A stretch of DNA of 64,000 nucleotides from Branchinecta lynchi (lineage: Eukaryota; Arthropoda; Branchiopoda; Anostraca; Branchinectidae): the NCBI GenBank assembly GCA_023053575.1, contig JAKZAP010000010.1, positions 14,841,225-14,905,224 on the forward strand, in the 5' to 3' direction. Numbering within the stretch: position 1 is the first letter of the stretch; each line of letters opens with the position of its first letter. The translations under genes were made by a program, and so were the position numbers. Below the pieces are notes generated by a model. That model was not told the DNA's origin and made no database searches. It worked only from the letters and a program-made list of their open reading frames with translations. This document shows positions 21,890 through 31,967 of this stretch, one piece after another.

Positions 21890-22715
21890 AACGACGACGA
21901 ACCAGACCCACCAGCGTACCGAAGACTTGTTGAAAGTCAAATTCGCACTTTTCTTTCACATCTGGTATATTCGCTGACATACGACTTATGTATGCCTGTT
22001 AAATGTCGTCAACTTTTCGGAAGAAAAAACAAAATCGGCTAAACTGTTATATTACCATTTACGCAACACTAAAAACGGTCATGCCCAAGACTTTTTGAAA
22101 GTCAAATTCTCATTTTCCTTCCACATTTGCTATTAGTCCGACCGCCAGGTCCTGAAAATGTGACACCCCCCTAACCCAAACGGTACAGTAGGTAGGTTTA
22201 AAAGTGGATTCCGACCAAATCGAACACGCTGATTCCGAATGTGCCAGGACATGGTTGCGGAAACGATGGCTTAAAGTAGAAATGAAGCCCGATACTGTTG
22301 CATTATTTCCTCTCAGTAAGAAGTATCGCTCTCAAACACAGTAGGTTGAAAAATGGATTCCGAACAGATCGACCCGCTGATTCCGAATAAGCCGGGAATA
22401 AGTTCCGGAAAGGGTGGCTTAAAGTAGAAATGAAGCCTGATGCTATTCCATTATTTCTTCTGAAGAATGAGTATAGCTATCAAACACAGTAGTTGAAAAG
22501 TGGATTCCGACCAAATCGGACCCGTTAATTATGAATATACCGCTGATAAAGAAAGTAGACATGAAACCTGATACGTTATAGTCCTCCTCAGAAGTAAGTG
22601 CCATAATCTGGTATAGTGGGCTACTGTCGGCAGAAAAGTTTATTCTAACCAAATTGAACCTGCTGATTACGCGTGTCAGGAATAGACACTGGTTGCTTAA
22701 GGATGTGATGCGAGT
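21890..22715 (+). repeat. tandem array, 135-165 bp units
   Basis: Two related units at 21900-22190 share GACTT-TTGAAAGTCAAATTC about 160 bp apart. From 22204 a second series repeats TGGATTCCGACCAAATCG, GCTGATTCCGAAT and GGCTTAAAGTAGAAATGAAG at spacings of about 150, 147 and 135 bp, decaying toward 22715. A single diverged unit of this series recurs at about 57770-57880. Confidence 0.8.
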
Positions 22716-23285
22716 CTGTTGCTTAATAACCTAAGTTTGCTGGAATGAATCAACAACTACAGAGATTACAACTGGTTCAAATAATATGCTCGTGTATCGT
22801 GTACAAGAAATATCTAAAGCACAAAAAGACGAGTTAAATGGACAGATAAATCTGAAACTTTGCCAACATTGCTTCACAAAATCAAATTCCCTATTCTTCA
22901 TCCGAGTCGACAGAGCACCTGCCCCCACACGAACGAAGTCAGTAAAAACGAAGTCAGGTACCCTCCTCTAGGTTAGAAATAAAATTGTGCAAACTTCGTC
23001 GGTTGCTCTCGAGAAGATCAAGTCTTGCAGGTACAACAGGTTAATTTACACTTTTCTACAGTCCATTCGGACAAAATACAGAAGAAATCAAATGCCGTAT
23101 TGTTTTATCGGGCGTCGGTATTCGTCCTCACATCAGGTTCCTTTTACACGTTCTACCATTTACCACAGACCTGCATTGTTCACATTAAAATAAATGTTCA
23201 CATAATAAACACCAGAAAACTAAGCTGCAAACATGGGTAAAAACCATCTTATTATGCCAAGTTCAGCTACATATTTCCACTGTTA
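22716..23285. other. no recognisable feature
   Basis: Short overlapping frames only; no family signature. Confidence 0.45.
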
Positions 23286-23609
23286 TTAGTCAGAAATAAA
23301 ATGTTTTGTCTTTTACGGCGCTAAGTTCTCTGAGTAAGTAGCAAGAAAGTCTGATCTTTAGTTGCTTTTACTGTCATATATATTTCGCAATTTTCGAGGG
23401 GTTGCCCACTCCCCGGCACCGGCTGTGCACCTCGACTCGGGCACTTATTAGTCAGAAATAAAATGTTTTGTCTTTTACGGCGCTAAGTTCTCTGAGTAAG
23501 TAGCAAGAAAGTCTGATCTTTAGTTGCTTTTACTGTCATATTTATTTCGCAATTTTCGATGGGTTGCCCACTCCCTGGCACCGGCTGTGCACCTCGACTC
23601 GGGCACCGG
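23286..23609 (+). repeat. 162-bp tandem duplication
   Basis: The segment starting TTAGTCAGAAATAAAATG at 23286 is repeated almost exactly from 23448. Only a few substitutions separate the copies (for example TATATATT versus TATTTATT, CCCCGG versus CCCTGG), so the duplication is recent. Confidence 0.93.
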
Positions 23610-23692
23610 CGGGCACCGGCGGGCACCGGCAGGCACCAAAGGGCACCAAAGGGCACCAAAGGGCACCGGCAGGCACCAAAAGGCACCGGCTT
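23600..23692 (+). repeat. 10-bp minisatellite GGGCACCGGC / GGGCACCAAA
   Basis: About nine 10-bp units in two types, ending the second copy of the 162-bp duplication. The seed, CCGGCACCGGC, is present once in each duplicate (near 23413 and 23576), and the first copy has not expanded. Confidence 0.93.
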
Positions 23693-24606
23693 TTTAAACC
23701 TGTTTAAAACAGAATGGTTTCACTAATAAGCATTCGTTCACCATGTGTAGCCTATTTAGTTTTCGAAATAGCGACCGAAGCTATTTGTTTCAGAAAAAAA
23801 GAAGAAACTTGAACCTTGAAACAACAAGGAGACCCGAAGAACTCCGATACTCCCCCCCCCCAATCTACAGCAACTCCCCCTCCATTGACAACTAGCCTAT
23901 ATGAGCTGAAGGACTAAGTATTGTAAGATACTAAGTGTCATTTCGTCATCTTAACCCTTTCAAACCTGAATTGTTTCCTTCGTGATAAAATCATGATTTT
24001 GCTATTTTTCACGAGGATTATGGCCAAGAAATGTCCGAAACTTGTCTCAGTCAGTTTCGGTCACTCCTTCTTAGAAAATCAGACATCTGTCAAATGACGG
24101 GTCTAGGTAGTAAAAGTGGAAATGTCGCTTCGGTCATTTGACACACTGCGGACCGACAGCACCAATATACTCCAGTTGAATGATTGTACTGATCATTAAA
24201 AAAATGAAAAAAAAAAGCAAATACAACACTAACGACGGTGAAATCTATTGAAGCAATTTTGGTCCTTGTGGATAGTGGTGCGTGAAACGGCAAAGTAGTA
24301 ACGTAGCTGTAAAAAAATGTACTGAAAAAAACATGTTTGCCCACATTTCCCTAGAGTCGTAGCCAGGGGAGTCCCGGTACCTTCCTGATAAGGGGGGGGG
24401 GGGGGGGAGCGCAGCTTCGGAATTTTACCGAGATTTTCTGAAGTTTAACCGGAATTTTTGCAGGTTTTTACCGGAAAGTCTTCCAATGACCACCTCTGTA
24501 GAAATTCTAGAATTGTTGAAACTCTACTGTTGTTCTCTGACTTCTATTATGTGTTATAAACAACACAAAATAGGCTCAGTAAAGTTTTACTGAAAAGGCA
24601 GCTTAT
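23693..24606. other. no gene; C and G tracts
   Basis: C tracts lie near 23852 and 23874. A pure G run of about 17 bases lies at about 24392, preceded by GTCGTAGCCAGGGGAG, which resembles a hAT-type end of the GTATCCAGG kind, so this may be a relic of the element described at 31.6 kb. Confidence 0.4.
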
Positions 24607-25538
24607 TTTTGGGATCCCAAAACGTAAGTAGTGGGATACCTACGACATCGCAAAAGTTGTCCGTCTGTAAGCACGATAACTATCGAAGGGAAAGAGATAT
24701 TTGGATGAAACTTGCTGTGAGGATTCTTTGGGTTAATGGTAAGGTCAAGTTCGTAGCTGGGTTCTGTAGCCCTATGTTTAGGAGTCGGGGAGGGGGTTTC
24801 AAATTAAGGAGCAAAAAAAAATATTTTTTAAAAGCTATTTAGATAGTTGATTTAGGGGTAAGGAGACATGTTGAATCCGAATACGAAAGTTATTTTCTTG
24901 CCGGACAAGTAGTTCACAGCAAATCCGGCAAAAAACGGACACAAAATTTGTCGACCAATTTTCGGTAGCAGTCCCTACCCTTTTATTTTCAAACCTACAT
25001 AGCTCTACGCGTTGGATGACGACATTCGTTTGTTTATTCTATGGACGTCGGAGAGATCTAGTGTAATCGAAGGTCGAAGGGGTTAATATATAATGTTCGA
25101 ACGAGGAAATATGTTGTTCAATGAGGATTTACTGGTAAAGTACACCCTTTAGTTCTTAGATGGGTCCTTTAGTCCTATCTTTAGAGGCAGAGGAGGGTAT
25201 CGAATTTACGGTAAAAACATGTACGTTTTATAAGCTAATAAGATATTCATTGGGGCTAAGGAATCCATATTTAAACTTAGTTTTCTTGCTGAACAAATGG
25301 TTCATCACTAATTCGGCCGAAGCTGGAAATTTGGTTGAAGCTCAAAGTTGTTTCTGAAATCGATTAGAGATTCGGTATCGAGCCAAGGAGACACGCTGAA
25401 TCCATTTTTGAACTTTATTTTAACAGTAAAAATATTCAAGGAATCTGACCAAGACTGTAGCCTACTGCGAAGACATGACCCAATTGTTGAATCAAATGTT
25501 AGGTTTTCGGGATCCCATCGAAACCTTTGATCTTGTTC
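24607..25538 (+). repeat. family A dispersed repeat
   Basis: Begins with the palindrome TTTTGGGATCCCAAAA (24607-24622), then CGTAAGTAGTGGGATACC, GTCCGTCTGTAAGCACG and GGATGAAACTTGCTGTGAGG. Decayed tandem units follow. It ends GGGATCCCATCG-AAACCTTTGATCTTGTT. It is shorter and more diverged than the copies at 32, 35 and 47 kb. Confidence 0.88.
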
Positions 25539-25554
25539 ATTTTGATGTTTGAAT

Positions 25555-25680
25555 ACTGAAATATTTTGAACACATCTGAGGGATTTTGTAGTTTTCGTAA
25601 TAACCTTCAGAGCGTGCGCTGCTTGCATGGCAAACCAAAATTCATACAGAGGCGGAGAATTTGAATTCAAACAAAGGCCT
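25555..25680 (+). repeat. dispersed segment shared with 2808-2947
   Basis: Directly follows the family A copy. Matches are described at 2808-2947. Confidence 0.65.
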
Positions 25681-25747
25681 GCCTTTCCAGGGCTGTAGAT
25701 GTGACGTCGGAGAAGTTACGCCTTTCGAAAAGTAGGAAAATGATTTA

Positions 25748-25905
25748 AGTATTCCTTCAGCCCAAGCTGACTGGAATCATATTTGATAGTGCTTAGGTTG
25801 GAAAAAGAACTTATGGGAAAACAAAACTTGTGGGAAAACGAACTTGTTGGTTATATAGCTCTAATAAAATTCAGCTGACGGATCCGTTTTGCGCTATCAA
25901 ATAAG
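25748..25905 (+). repeat. hammerhead-family element, core deleted
   Basis: Carries the outer words CCTTCAGCCCAAGCTGACTG and ATCATATTTGATAGTG at the left, and ATATAGCTCTAATAAAATTC with AGCTGACGGATCCGTTTTGC at the right. The CTGAAGA...GAAA core is absent and is replaced by repeated GGGAAAACAAACTTG-like words. Confidence 0.6.
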
Positions 25906-26229
25906 AATGCGATGATTCTGATTTTTTTATTTTTTTTATTTAGGGTAGAAATAAGAAAAAGTTTGGCTTTCCTACCACGAGTTAGTGAACGACTTGGGTG
26001 GACTGAATCAGAGCAAATCTACCGGTAGCTAACATGGTGAGGTGTAAAATATTACGCAAGCTATTTTTGAATTTACCTTTTCTGGAGTTACAGTCCCTTC
26101 TTTTGTCCAAACGTCACATATTGCCGATACATTTTTCGTAGCATGGGTTGTTATCACAAGTATGATCGGGCCAGTACACCCGTGGGGAAAACAGAGGATG
26201 TCAACAGGAGGTGAAGAGGGGAGATTAAT

Positions 26230-27690
26230 TGATCGATTCATAACCGGAGCGGATTCAGGCACTGGGGGAGTTTGAGGTTGTGGGTCCAGAATTTTGGTTA
26301 TCCTGCGAATTCGGTACTTCCTAATGTGCTAGAACGATGAAACGTGGGAGGCGAATTAGGGACCCGAACAGACTGACCTATTAATAGTTCTTTCTCTGAC
26401 CCAACTATCATGGGGGGAGTGGAGGGACGGGGAGCCCAGAATCGAGAGGCATGCATAACTTTTTGACAGGTAATCGGAACTGAATGAATCTTGGCAAGTG
26501 GGAAAAGCTATGGCCTCAGACGTTCCACGTCAAGTCCTGATCGGATCCGATACTTGTGGGGGTGGGGGACTGGAGGGAGGCACCGGAAATTTCGTGAAAC
26601 GCTTAGAGTCGAGGGATTGGGATAGAGCTTGATGGGAAAAACAAGCATTAGCTCTAGATACGTAATTGACAGAATTAGATCGTATCGGGGCTATGCGGAG
26701 GTAGTTGGAGGGTGTTTCCCGGAATTCCGGTGATCGCCAGTTAGGATAGTTCCAGATATTCTAAGGACAATGAAACTCTGCATGGATGCTAGTGACTTAA
26801 GGTCCCGACATAATGCCCCCCGACCATCTTTGTGAAATTGAGGGAAGGGTGTCCGAAATCACTGGCTTCTGTGAGTTGCCAGCGGGTGGTTCGGTTCAAA
26901 TGAAACTTTAGGGTTGTCAAAGACTGATAGCCTAGACAAGCAAAACTTGCGTCCGAACCACATGCGGACACGGTTGGAATAGTTGGACGGGGGAGTCCGG
27001 AAACTGTTTGGTATGCACAGGAACCAAACGGATGGACTGAATAGGATGCAAGATGGACAGTATCAAGTTTATGGGGCATTGACTTGTTATTTGGCGTCTG
27101 GATCAGTTCCAGCCACGGTAGGGTAGGGGGTGAAGCAGAAACCAAAAATTTTGCAGATAGGCTATGCTCCGACTCCAATCAAACTTAACGGACGGAATAC
27201 GACATGTCAGAAATGTGACGTTTATGTTTCCGAGTCGTATTCAGCCACAGTGGGGGGGGGGATTGGAAGGGGAGCTCTTGAAATGCTGTGGCTCGAATAG
27301 GGGTCAGCAAGTGGAGCGATTTGAATGAAACCTGGAATGTAAGAGATCACATGCCCTAGATTTTAGGTTTTGGGTTCGAACCGAATCTGATCACGGTGGG
27401 GGAGGGGGGGAGAGTTACGGGAAATTCTCAAAAAAACACTCGGATTTTGAAACTTTATAGATGGTAAGAGAAAATGCTTCATATGATCCATTTAGGAGGC
27501 CAAACCAGATTCGGCCGCGGTAGGGGGAGTGGAGAGGGTATCGACAATCGTGTGAAAAGTCTAGGGACCGACCAAACGAGTGGATCTATTGGGTTGAAAC
27601 TTGGAAGGTAGAAAAGTCATCCCTAGTTGATCCGAGGCGATGCTGGAAATGCTCAGACTTGAGTGAAATTAGATATCCTACTTCTAGATT
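26230..27690 (-). repeat. family C dispersed repeat, minus orientation
   Basis: The reverse complement of family C: GGTCCCTAATTCGCCTCCCA and CGTTTCATCGTTCTAGCACA here against TCGGGTCCCTGATAGGCC and CAAGTTTCGTCGT at 45.0 kb. GTGAAACGCTTAGAGTCGAG matches the complement of 52.1 kb. About 110-130 bp sub-blocks alternate GATGAAAC words with G-rich tracts. The minus-strand frame at 26789-27178 (129 codons) is an accident of this repeat. The copy resumes at 28004-28057 beyond an inserted element. Confidence 0.75.
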
Positions 27691-28003
27691 CGAACCGCAT
27701 TTTTGGATGGCGGGTATCTTGTGACGTTTCCTTCAACTATATTTGACGGTGCAAGACGGATAAGTCAGCTACATTGTATTAGAGCTGTATTTCGGCCCTT
27801 CTTGGCAAGGTTCCTCTTCAGGCTCAAGCCGCTGAAGCTGGAAAACGAACTTGTGGAAAAACGATTAAAGATTCTTCAATTAAATGTCTCATTTTGTGAA
27901 ATTCTTCTCTGAAAGTTGGTTAGAGTTAAAGCTGTTTTGCATTCCCTTTTGCACCTTCAAATATGATTCGCAGTCAGCTTGGGCTGAAGGAACATTCCGT
28001 CTT
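27691..28003. mobile_element. hammerhead-family element inserted in family C repeat
   Basis: Left part TATTTGACGGTGCAAGACGG, ATAAGTCAGCT and the hammerhead-like core on the minus strand. Right part TTTTGCACCTTCAAATATGA and TTCGCAGTCAGCTTGGGCTG, inverted relative to the ends at 25.8 and 60.1 kb. The interior of about 130 bp (GGAAAACGAACTTGTGG onward) is not shared with the shorter copies. Confidence 0.65.
27782..27825 (-). ncRNA. hammerhead-like motif, diverged
   Basis: On the minus strand: GAGC, CTGAAGA, GGAACCTTGCC, AAGAAGGGCC, GAAA, TACA, GCTC. Both conserved boxes and stem I are kept. The TATA after GAAA is changed to TACA, which would weaken stem III and replaces the U before the cleavage position. 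Confidence 0.35.
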
Positions 28004-28057
28004 CTACTTTCTTGTACCACCTACTCGTATGAAGTGCCATATGAGCTCGTAGCTCTT
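28004..28057 (-). repeat. 5' terminus of the interrupted family C repeat
   Basis: CCACCTACTCGTATGAAGTG, CCATATGAGCTCGTAGCTC and TTGTTC are the reverse complement of the start of the copy at 51196. Confidence 0.7.
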
Positions 28058-28435
28058 GTTCTTAACAGAAATCTCGTCAACTAGGCTTTACAGTCCTTTT
28101 TCATGGGTAGCTCTGTCCCCATTGGAAAGCCAGGAAGAGCTGCCCTCCCCCCCCCCCCCTCCGAAACGACGCCCCTGGTCCACAGTAAGATTTGCCGTTT
28201 TCTAGACTTTGAGATTCGTAGACCAACTGTGAATGGAGTAACATCATCCATTTGTATTGAAAATTATTTTCTGGAAATGTCCGCGGCAACTCCTCCCACT
28301 CCCCGCGCCGAGGTAGGATCCGGCCAGACCACACAATGACAGTTCTTGGGCATATGACCTTTTTACCGTGCCAGTTCTAGCAGTCGCGCTACCCCACCGA
28401 CATACCCATATCCGTCTGTTATCTTCCGTCCGTAT
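28058..28435. other. no recognised feature; C tract
   Basis: A C run of about 13 bases at 28147 and complementary overlapping frames at 28101-28339, neither of which looks coding. Confidence 0.4.
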
Positions 28436-29805
28436 CTTCCGTCCTTCCGTCCGTCTGTCCGTTTGTGAACACTATAGCTCTCGAATGGAATGAGATATTT
28501 TGATGAAACTTGGTGTGAGGATTCTTTTGGTCAAGAGTAAGGTCGAGTTCGTAGATGGGCTCTGTAGCCCTACATTTAGGGGTGGGGGTTTAAATTAAGG
28601 GGCAAATGAAATATTTTTAAACAGATAATTTAATAGTCGATTGTCATCGGACAAGTAGTTCGCCCGGAATCCGGCCCAAACCGGAAAGTTTGTTAAAAGT
28701 AAAAGTTTTATTTGAAGTTGATTAGATATTCGGTTTAGGGGTAAGAAGACATGCTGAGCGCGATGGTGTAAACCATTTTTGCGCCGGACAAGTACTTAGC
28801 CCGGAATCCGGCCAAAACCGGAAAGTCTGTAAAAATAAATTCGTTAGTTATTTGAAGTAGATTAGTTGTTTGATTTAGGGGCAAGCGGACATGTTGAGCA
28901 CGATGGTGAAAACCATTTTCTCGCCGGACAAGTACTTAGCCCGGAATCCGGCCAAAGCCGGAAAGTTTGTTAAAAGTAAAAGTTTTATTTGAAGTTGAGT
29001 AGATGCGTAAGAAGACATGCTGAACACGCTGGTGAAAACCATTTTTGCGCCGGACAAATAGTTAGCCCGGAATCCGGCCAAAACCGGAAAGTCTGTAAAA
29101 GTAAATTTGTTAGTTATTTGAAGTTGATTAGTTGTTTGATTTAGGGGCAAGAGGAAATGGTGAGCACGATTTGAAAACCATTTTCTCGCCGGACAAGTAG
29201 TTCGCCGGAATCCGGCCAAAACCGGAAAGTTTGTTAAAAGTAAAACTTTTATTTGGAGTTGATTAGATGTTCGATTTAGGGGTAGAAGACATGCTGAACG
29301 CTTATGTGAAAACAATTTTCTACCCGGGCAAGTAGTTCGCCTGCAATCCGGCCAAAACCGGGAAAAGTAGAAGTTTTATTTGTAGTTGATTAGATATCCG
29401 ATTTAGGGGTAAGAAGAGATGCTGAATCTGTGTATCAAAATAGTTTTTTACCCGGGCATATAGTTCGACCGGAATCCGGCTGGAGCCGGAAAGTTCATTA
29501 TAAGAAAATACGCTGAGTTCGTTTTTTGAGCTTTCTTTACTGTCTGGAATTCTGCCGAAACCGGGAAATTGGCATAAGTGGGGGGAAGTTTTCGTCAAAA
29601 CAGATAGGACTTATAGGGGTAAACACACATGCTGAATCCATCTCTGAACTTGGTTTTCTCAGATGATTAGCTATTTGGCCTTTCTGAATTTTAATAGTAA
29701 AAATGTTCAAGGAGTCTGGCGAAGACTGGATCTGGCGAAGACAAGACCCAATTGTCTGGATCAAATACTGAATTTGTGGGATCCCATCGAAACCTTTGGT
29801 CTTTT
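28436..29805 (+). repeat. family A dispersed repeat with longest tandem array
   Basis: The 5' palindrome is missing. The copy starts in the GTCCTTCCGTCCGTCTGTCC microsatellite, continues GATGAAACTTGGTGTGAGG, and then has seven or more tandem units. Unit starts (CCGGACAAGTA or CCGGGCATATA) lie near 28784, 28924, 29050, 29189, 29326 and 29453, giving periods of 126-140 bp. Each unit has CCGGAATCCGGCCAAAACCG, GAAGTTGATTAG and AAGACATGCTGA. It ends GGGATCCCATCGAAACCTTT. Frames here are repeat artefacts. Confidence 0.92.
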
Positions 29806-29850
29806 TCAAAATGGCGGGTTCTAAATAAATAAATTACTTACTTACTTACT
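29806..29850 (+). repeat. retroelement tail with ACTT repeats
   Basis: AAATGGCGGGTTCTAAATAA and ATTACTTACTTACTT, the same end as at 34.0 kb, joined directly to the family A terminus. Confidence 0.6.
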
Positions 29851-30171
29851 TATAACTGCCTGGAAACTTTCTTAGTTCCGAATTCGTTAAAGGGAAGATT
29901 TGAGCTTTGTCACAGTTCCACTTGCGTCAAAACCAAGATCACGCATTTGACAACATGCTAAGCTCACACAATTTCGATAACTCTCATATACTATTTGGAT
30001 AATGGGGAGAGGTTAATCGGGAAACTGGCGAGGGTAGTGTGCACCGGTGGGTTTCGCCTTAAAGGGGGTCTCGCCTAGACCCCAGTCGTTCAACCCGTCT
30101 GATCCCTTCGCATTTCTAAAAAAAAGGCCAAAATACCCCGCATCCGGTGAAGGAAATTTTCCTAGAGAATA
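29851..30171. other. no recognisable feature
   Basis: Nothing convincing on either strand. Confidence 0.45.
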
Positions 30172-31218
30172 CTAAATATGACTAAGTCCAAAACACGCCA
30201 GCGATCCTCAGGAAGAAGGAGTAAGCGTGTCCGTACAACTCAAACTCAACAACTCAAATCCTGTGTCAATCAATCACCGTGATCTTTGGCAGCAGCTGTG
30301 ACACCACTTCTGCCTTCTTGTGCTGGATACCCGGAGAGGTCGCAGATTTTGGATCGGCAAGGAGAGTTAGTCATCAAGAGGATGAACCTCTTATACTCCC
30401 AAGTGTCACCATGCATGCACATATTACAGTGCATGCCGTTCATCACCTTTTAGATTGTGTAAATAGTGCGTTAAATAATTTGATTCCTTTAACGATTTTT
30501 ATTGATTTGAAGAAGGCGTTTGACACTGTGGATTTTGAAATTTTACTGAAAAGGCTATTGTGCATCCTTACATCACGTACGGTTGTTCTGTTTGGGCAAG
30601 TAATTTCTTGGCCAATTATAAAAGAACCCAAATAATACAAAACAAAGCGCTGCGTCTCATAGGAGAATTTCAAAATTGTCAGAATACTGCGGAGTGTTTT
30701 AGAAAGAATGGGATTTTGAACGTAGGTGAGCTTCGTGATTACCAGCTAGCGATTTTTGTTTTTCAAAGTGTAAATAAGGTAAGCCCGAGTACTTTTATGA
30801 TTTTTTTTAACACTAACTCTTTTTATCACCCTTATTTTACCCGACATTCAGAGGATTTAGCTCACGAGAGAAGAAACACAACAAGAGCAGGATTTGTTCT
30901 CAGGAACATAGGTGCGAGCGTCTGGAATGACCTTCCAGAATCGGTCAGAGAGGCTGTAAGTCTGGCATCATTCAAGAGAATGGTTAAATCCCATTATTTG
31001 AAAAGGAAAGAAGTGTGATAAGAGGGGTATACAATTACCCCCCCCCCCCACCAAGGGTGGGGAGGGAATGATGTAGTGGATTCATGGTGGTTAGAATTAC
31101 GGCCACAATCAGGATTTTTGTTGTCTTAAAAGTGGCCATTAATGGTAAATTGTTTGCTTAATTTATGTGTTTTTGATGAAATTAAAAAAATGTCTATGTC
31201 TATGTCTATGTCTATGTT
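30172..31218 (+). pseudogene. internally deleted LINE
   Basis: An ATG at 30178 opens a basic frame (MTKSKTRQRSSGRRSKRVR) that stops at 30280 and recurs in reverse at 53.1-53.3 kb, so it may be the ORF1 start. After about 150 bp comes an RT fragment, HAVHHLLDCVNSAL then FIDLKKAFDTVDFEILLKRL, ending near 30550. With a frame change at the junction it runs straight into the C-terminal domain: YITYGCSVWASNFLANYKRT from about 30563, ALRLIGEF, SFYHPYFTRHSEDLAHERR, GASVWNDLPESVRE, stop at 31016-31018. The GVRQGG and YADD blocks, which should lie between, are absent. The 3' end is GTGGTTAGAATTACGGCC, CAGGATTTTTGTTG, and a tail of TGTCTA repeats (31191-31217). A C tract lies at 31039-31050. It cannot be active. 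Confidence 0.85.
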
Positions 31219-31577
31219 AGCTTTTATTGAAGAGCCCAAACTGCGAAAAGCTGAACTGTTAGACACAGCAACAGACAGACAGACATGACGATCGTTTATA
31301 TGGCACTAGATTCCAAGTCCCTAACATTCGCCTTGTCCGGTGTACAGATGATTCTGATTAGCCTACTTTAGAACACTAATTCGGTAAAGTTTGCTTTTTG
31401 CTAGTTCGCAGAAAGGGATTACCTGGCGATACGAAACGGGCTTTAAGCCCCACGATGATAGGGGATAGGGACAAGGCAATAACAGGGACTTACTTGTCCC
31501 GAAAGCCCCCGACTAATTGGAAGCTTAAAGTAAGCTTTGATATTTTCTGGAAGCTCTGCTGGAAGAGGGTCTCTCAG
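31219..31577. other. no recognisable feature
   Basis: Nothing convincing on either strand. Confidence 0.45.
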
Positions 31578-31767
31578 CAGGCCCGTATCCAGGCATTTTT
31601 TTCGGGGGTGGGGGGGGGGGGGGGTTTGCGTGCGGGTCGGACAAAAAAGGACAAAAAAGACTTAGATCAGAAGGAAAAGCCTATACAAATGATCATTTTT
31701 GTATGTTTCGGGGGGGGGGGGGGGTCAACCCCTTACCTCCCCCCCCCCCCCCCCGGATACGGTCTTG
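31578..31767. mobile_element. hAT-type miniature element with perfect 8-bp target duplication
   Basis: Starts CAGGCCCGTATCCAGG and ends CCGGATACGGTCTTG, imperfect inverted repeats. It is flanked on both sides by TCTCTCAG (31570-31577 and 31768-31775), an exact 8-bp target duplication as made by hAT transposases. Long G runs after the left end and around 31711, and a C run from about 31739, lie inside. It encodes nothing. Confidence 0.93.
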
Positions 31768-31967
31768 TCTCTCAGTATCTGGTGTTAAATTACTCTTGCT
31801 CACAGTCTGATACAAATTTCGTATGCGAAAGAAACGCATACGGAATCCGCGTATGAGAAAACCTATTTGCGATGCGTCAAAACTTCGGAATGAAGGAGGA
31901 AATTCGCATCCGAAAGCGAAACTCATATTGTGTGTGCACATTTCCCGTATAGAGAGTCTTATGCTGT

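Noticed and set aside
26789..27178. 129-codon minus-strand frame
   Set aside because: It is the antisense of G-rich sub-blocks of a family C repeat, with no domain.
27365..27390. tRNA-like box GGGTTCGAACC
   Set aside because: No A box or cloverleaf can be drawn around it, and it lies in a family C repeat.
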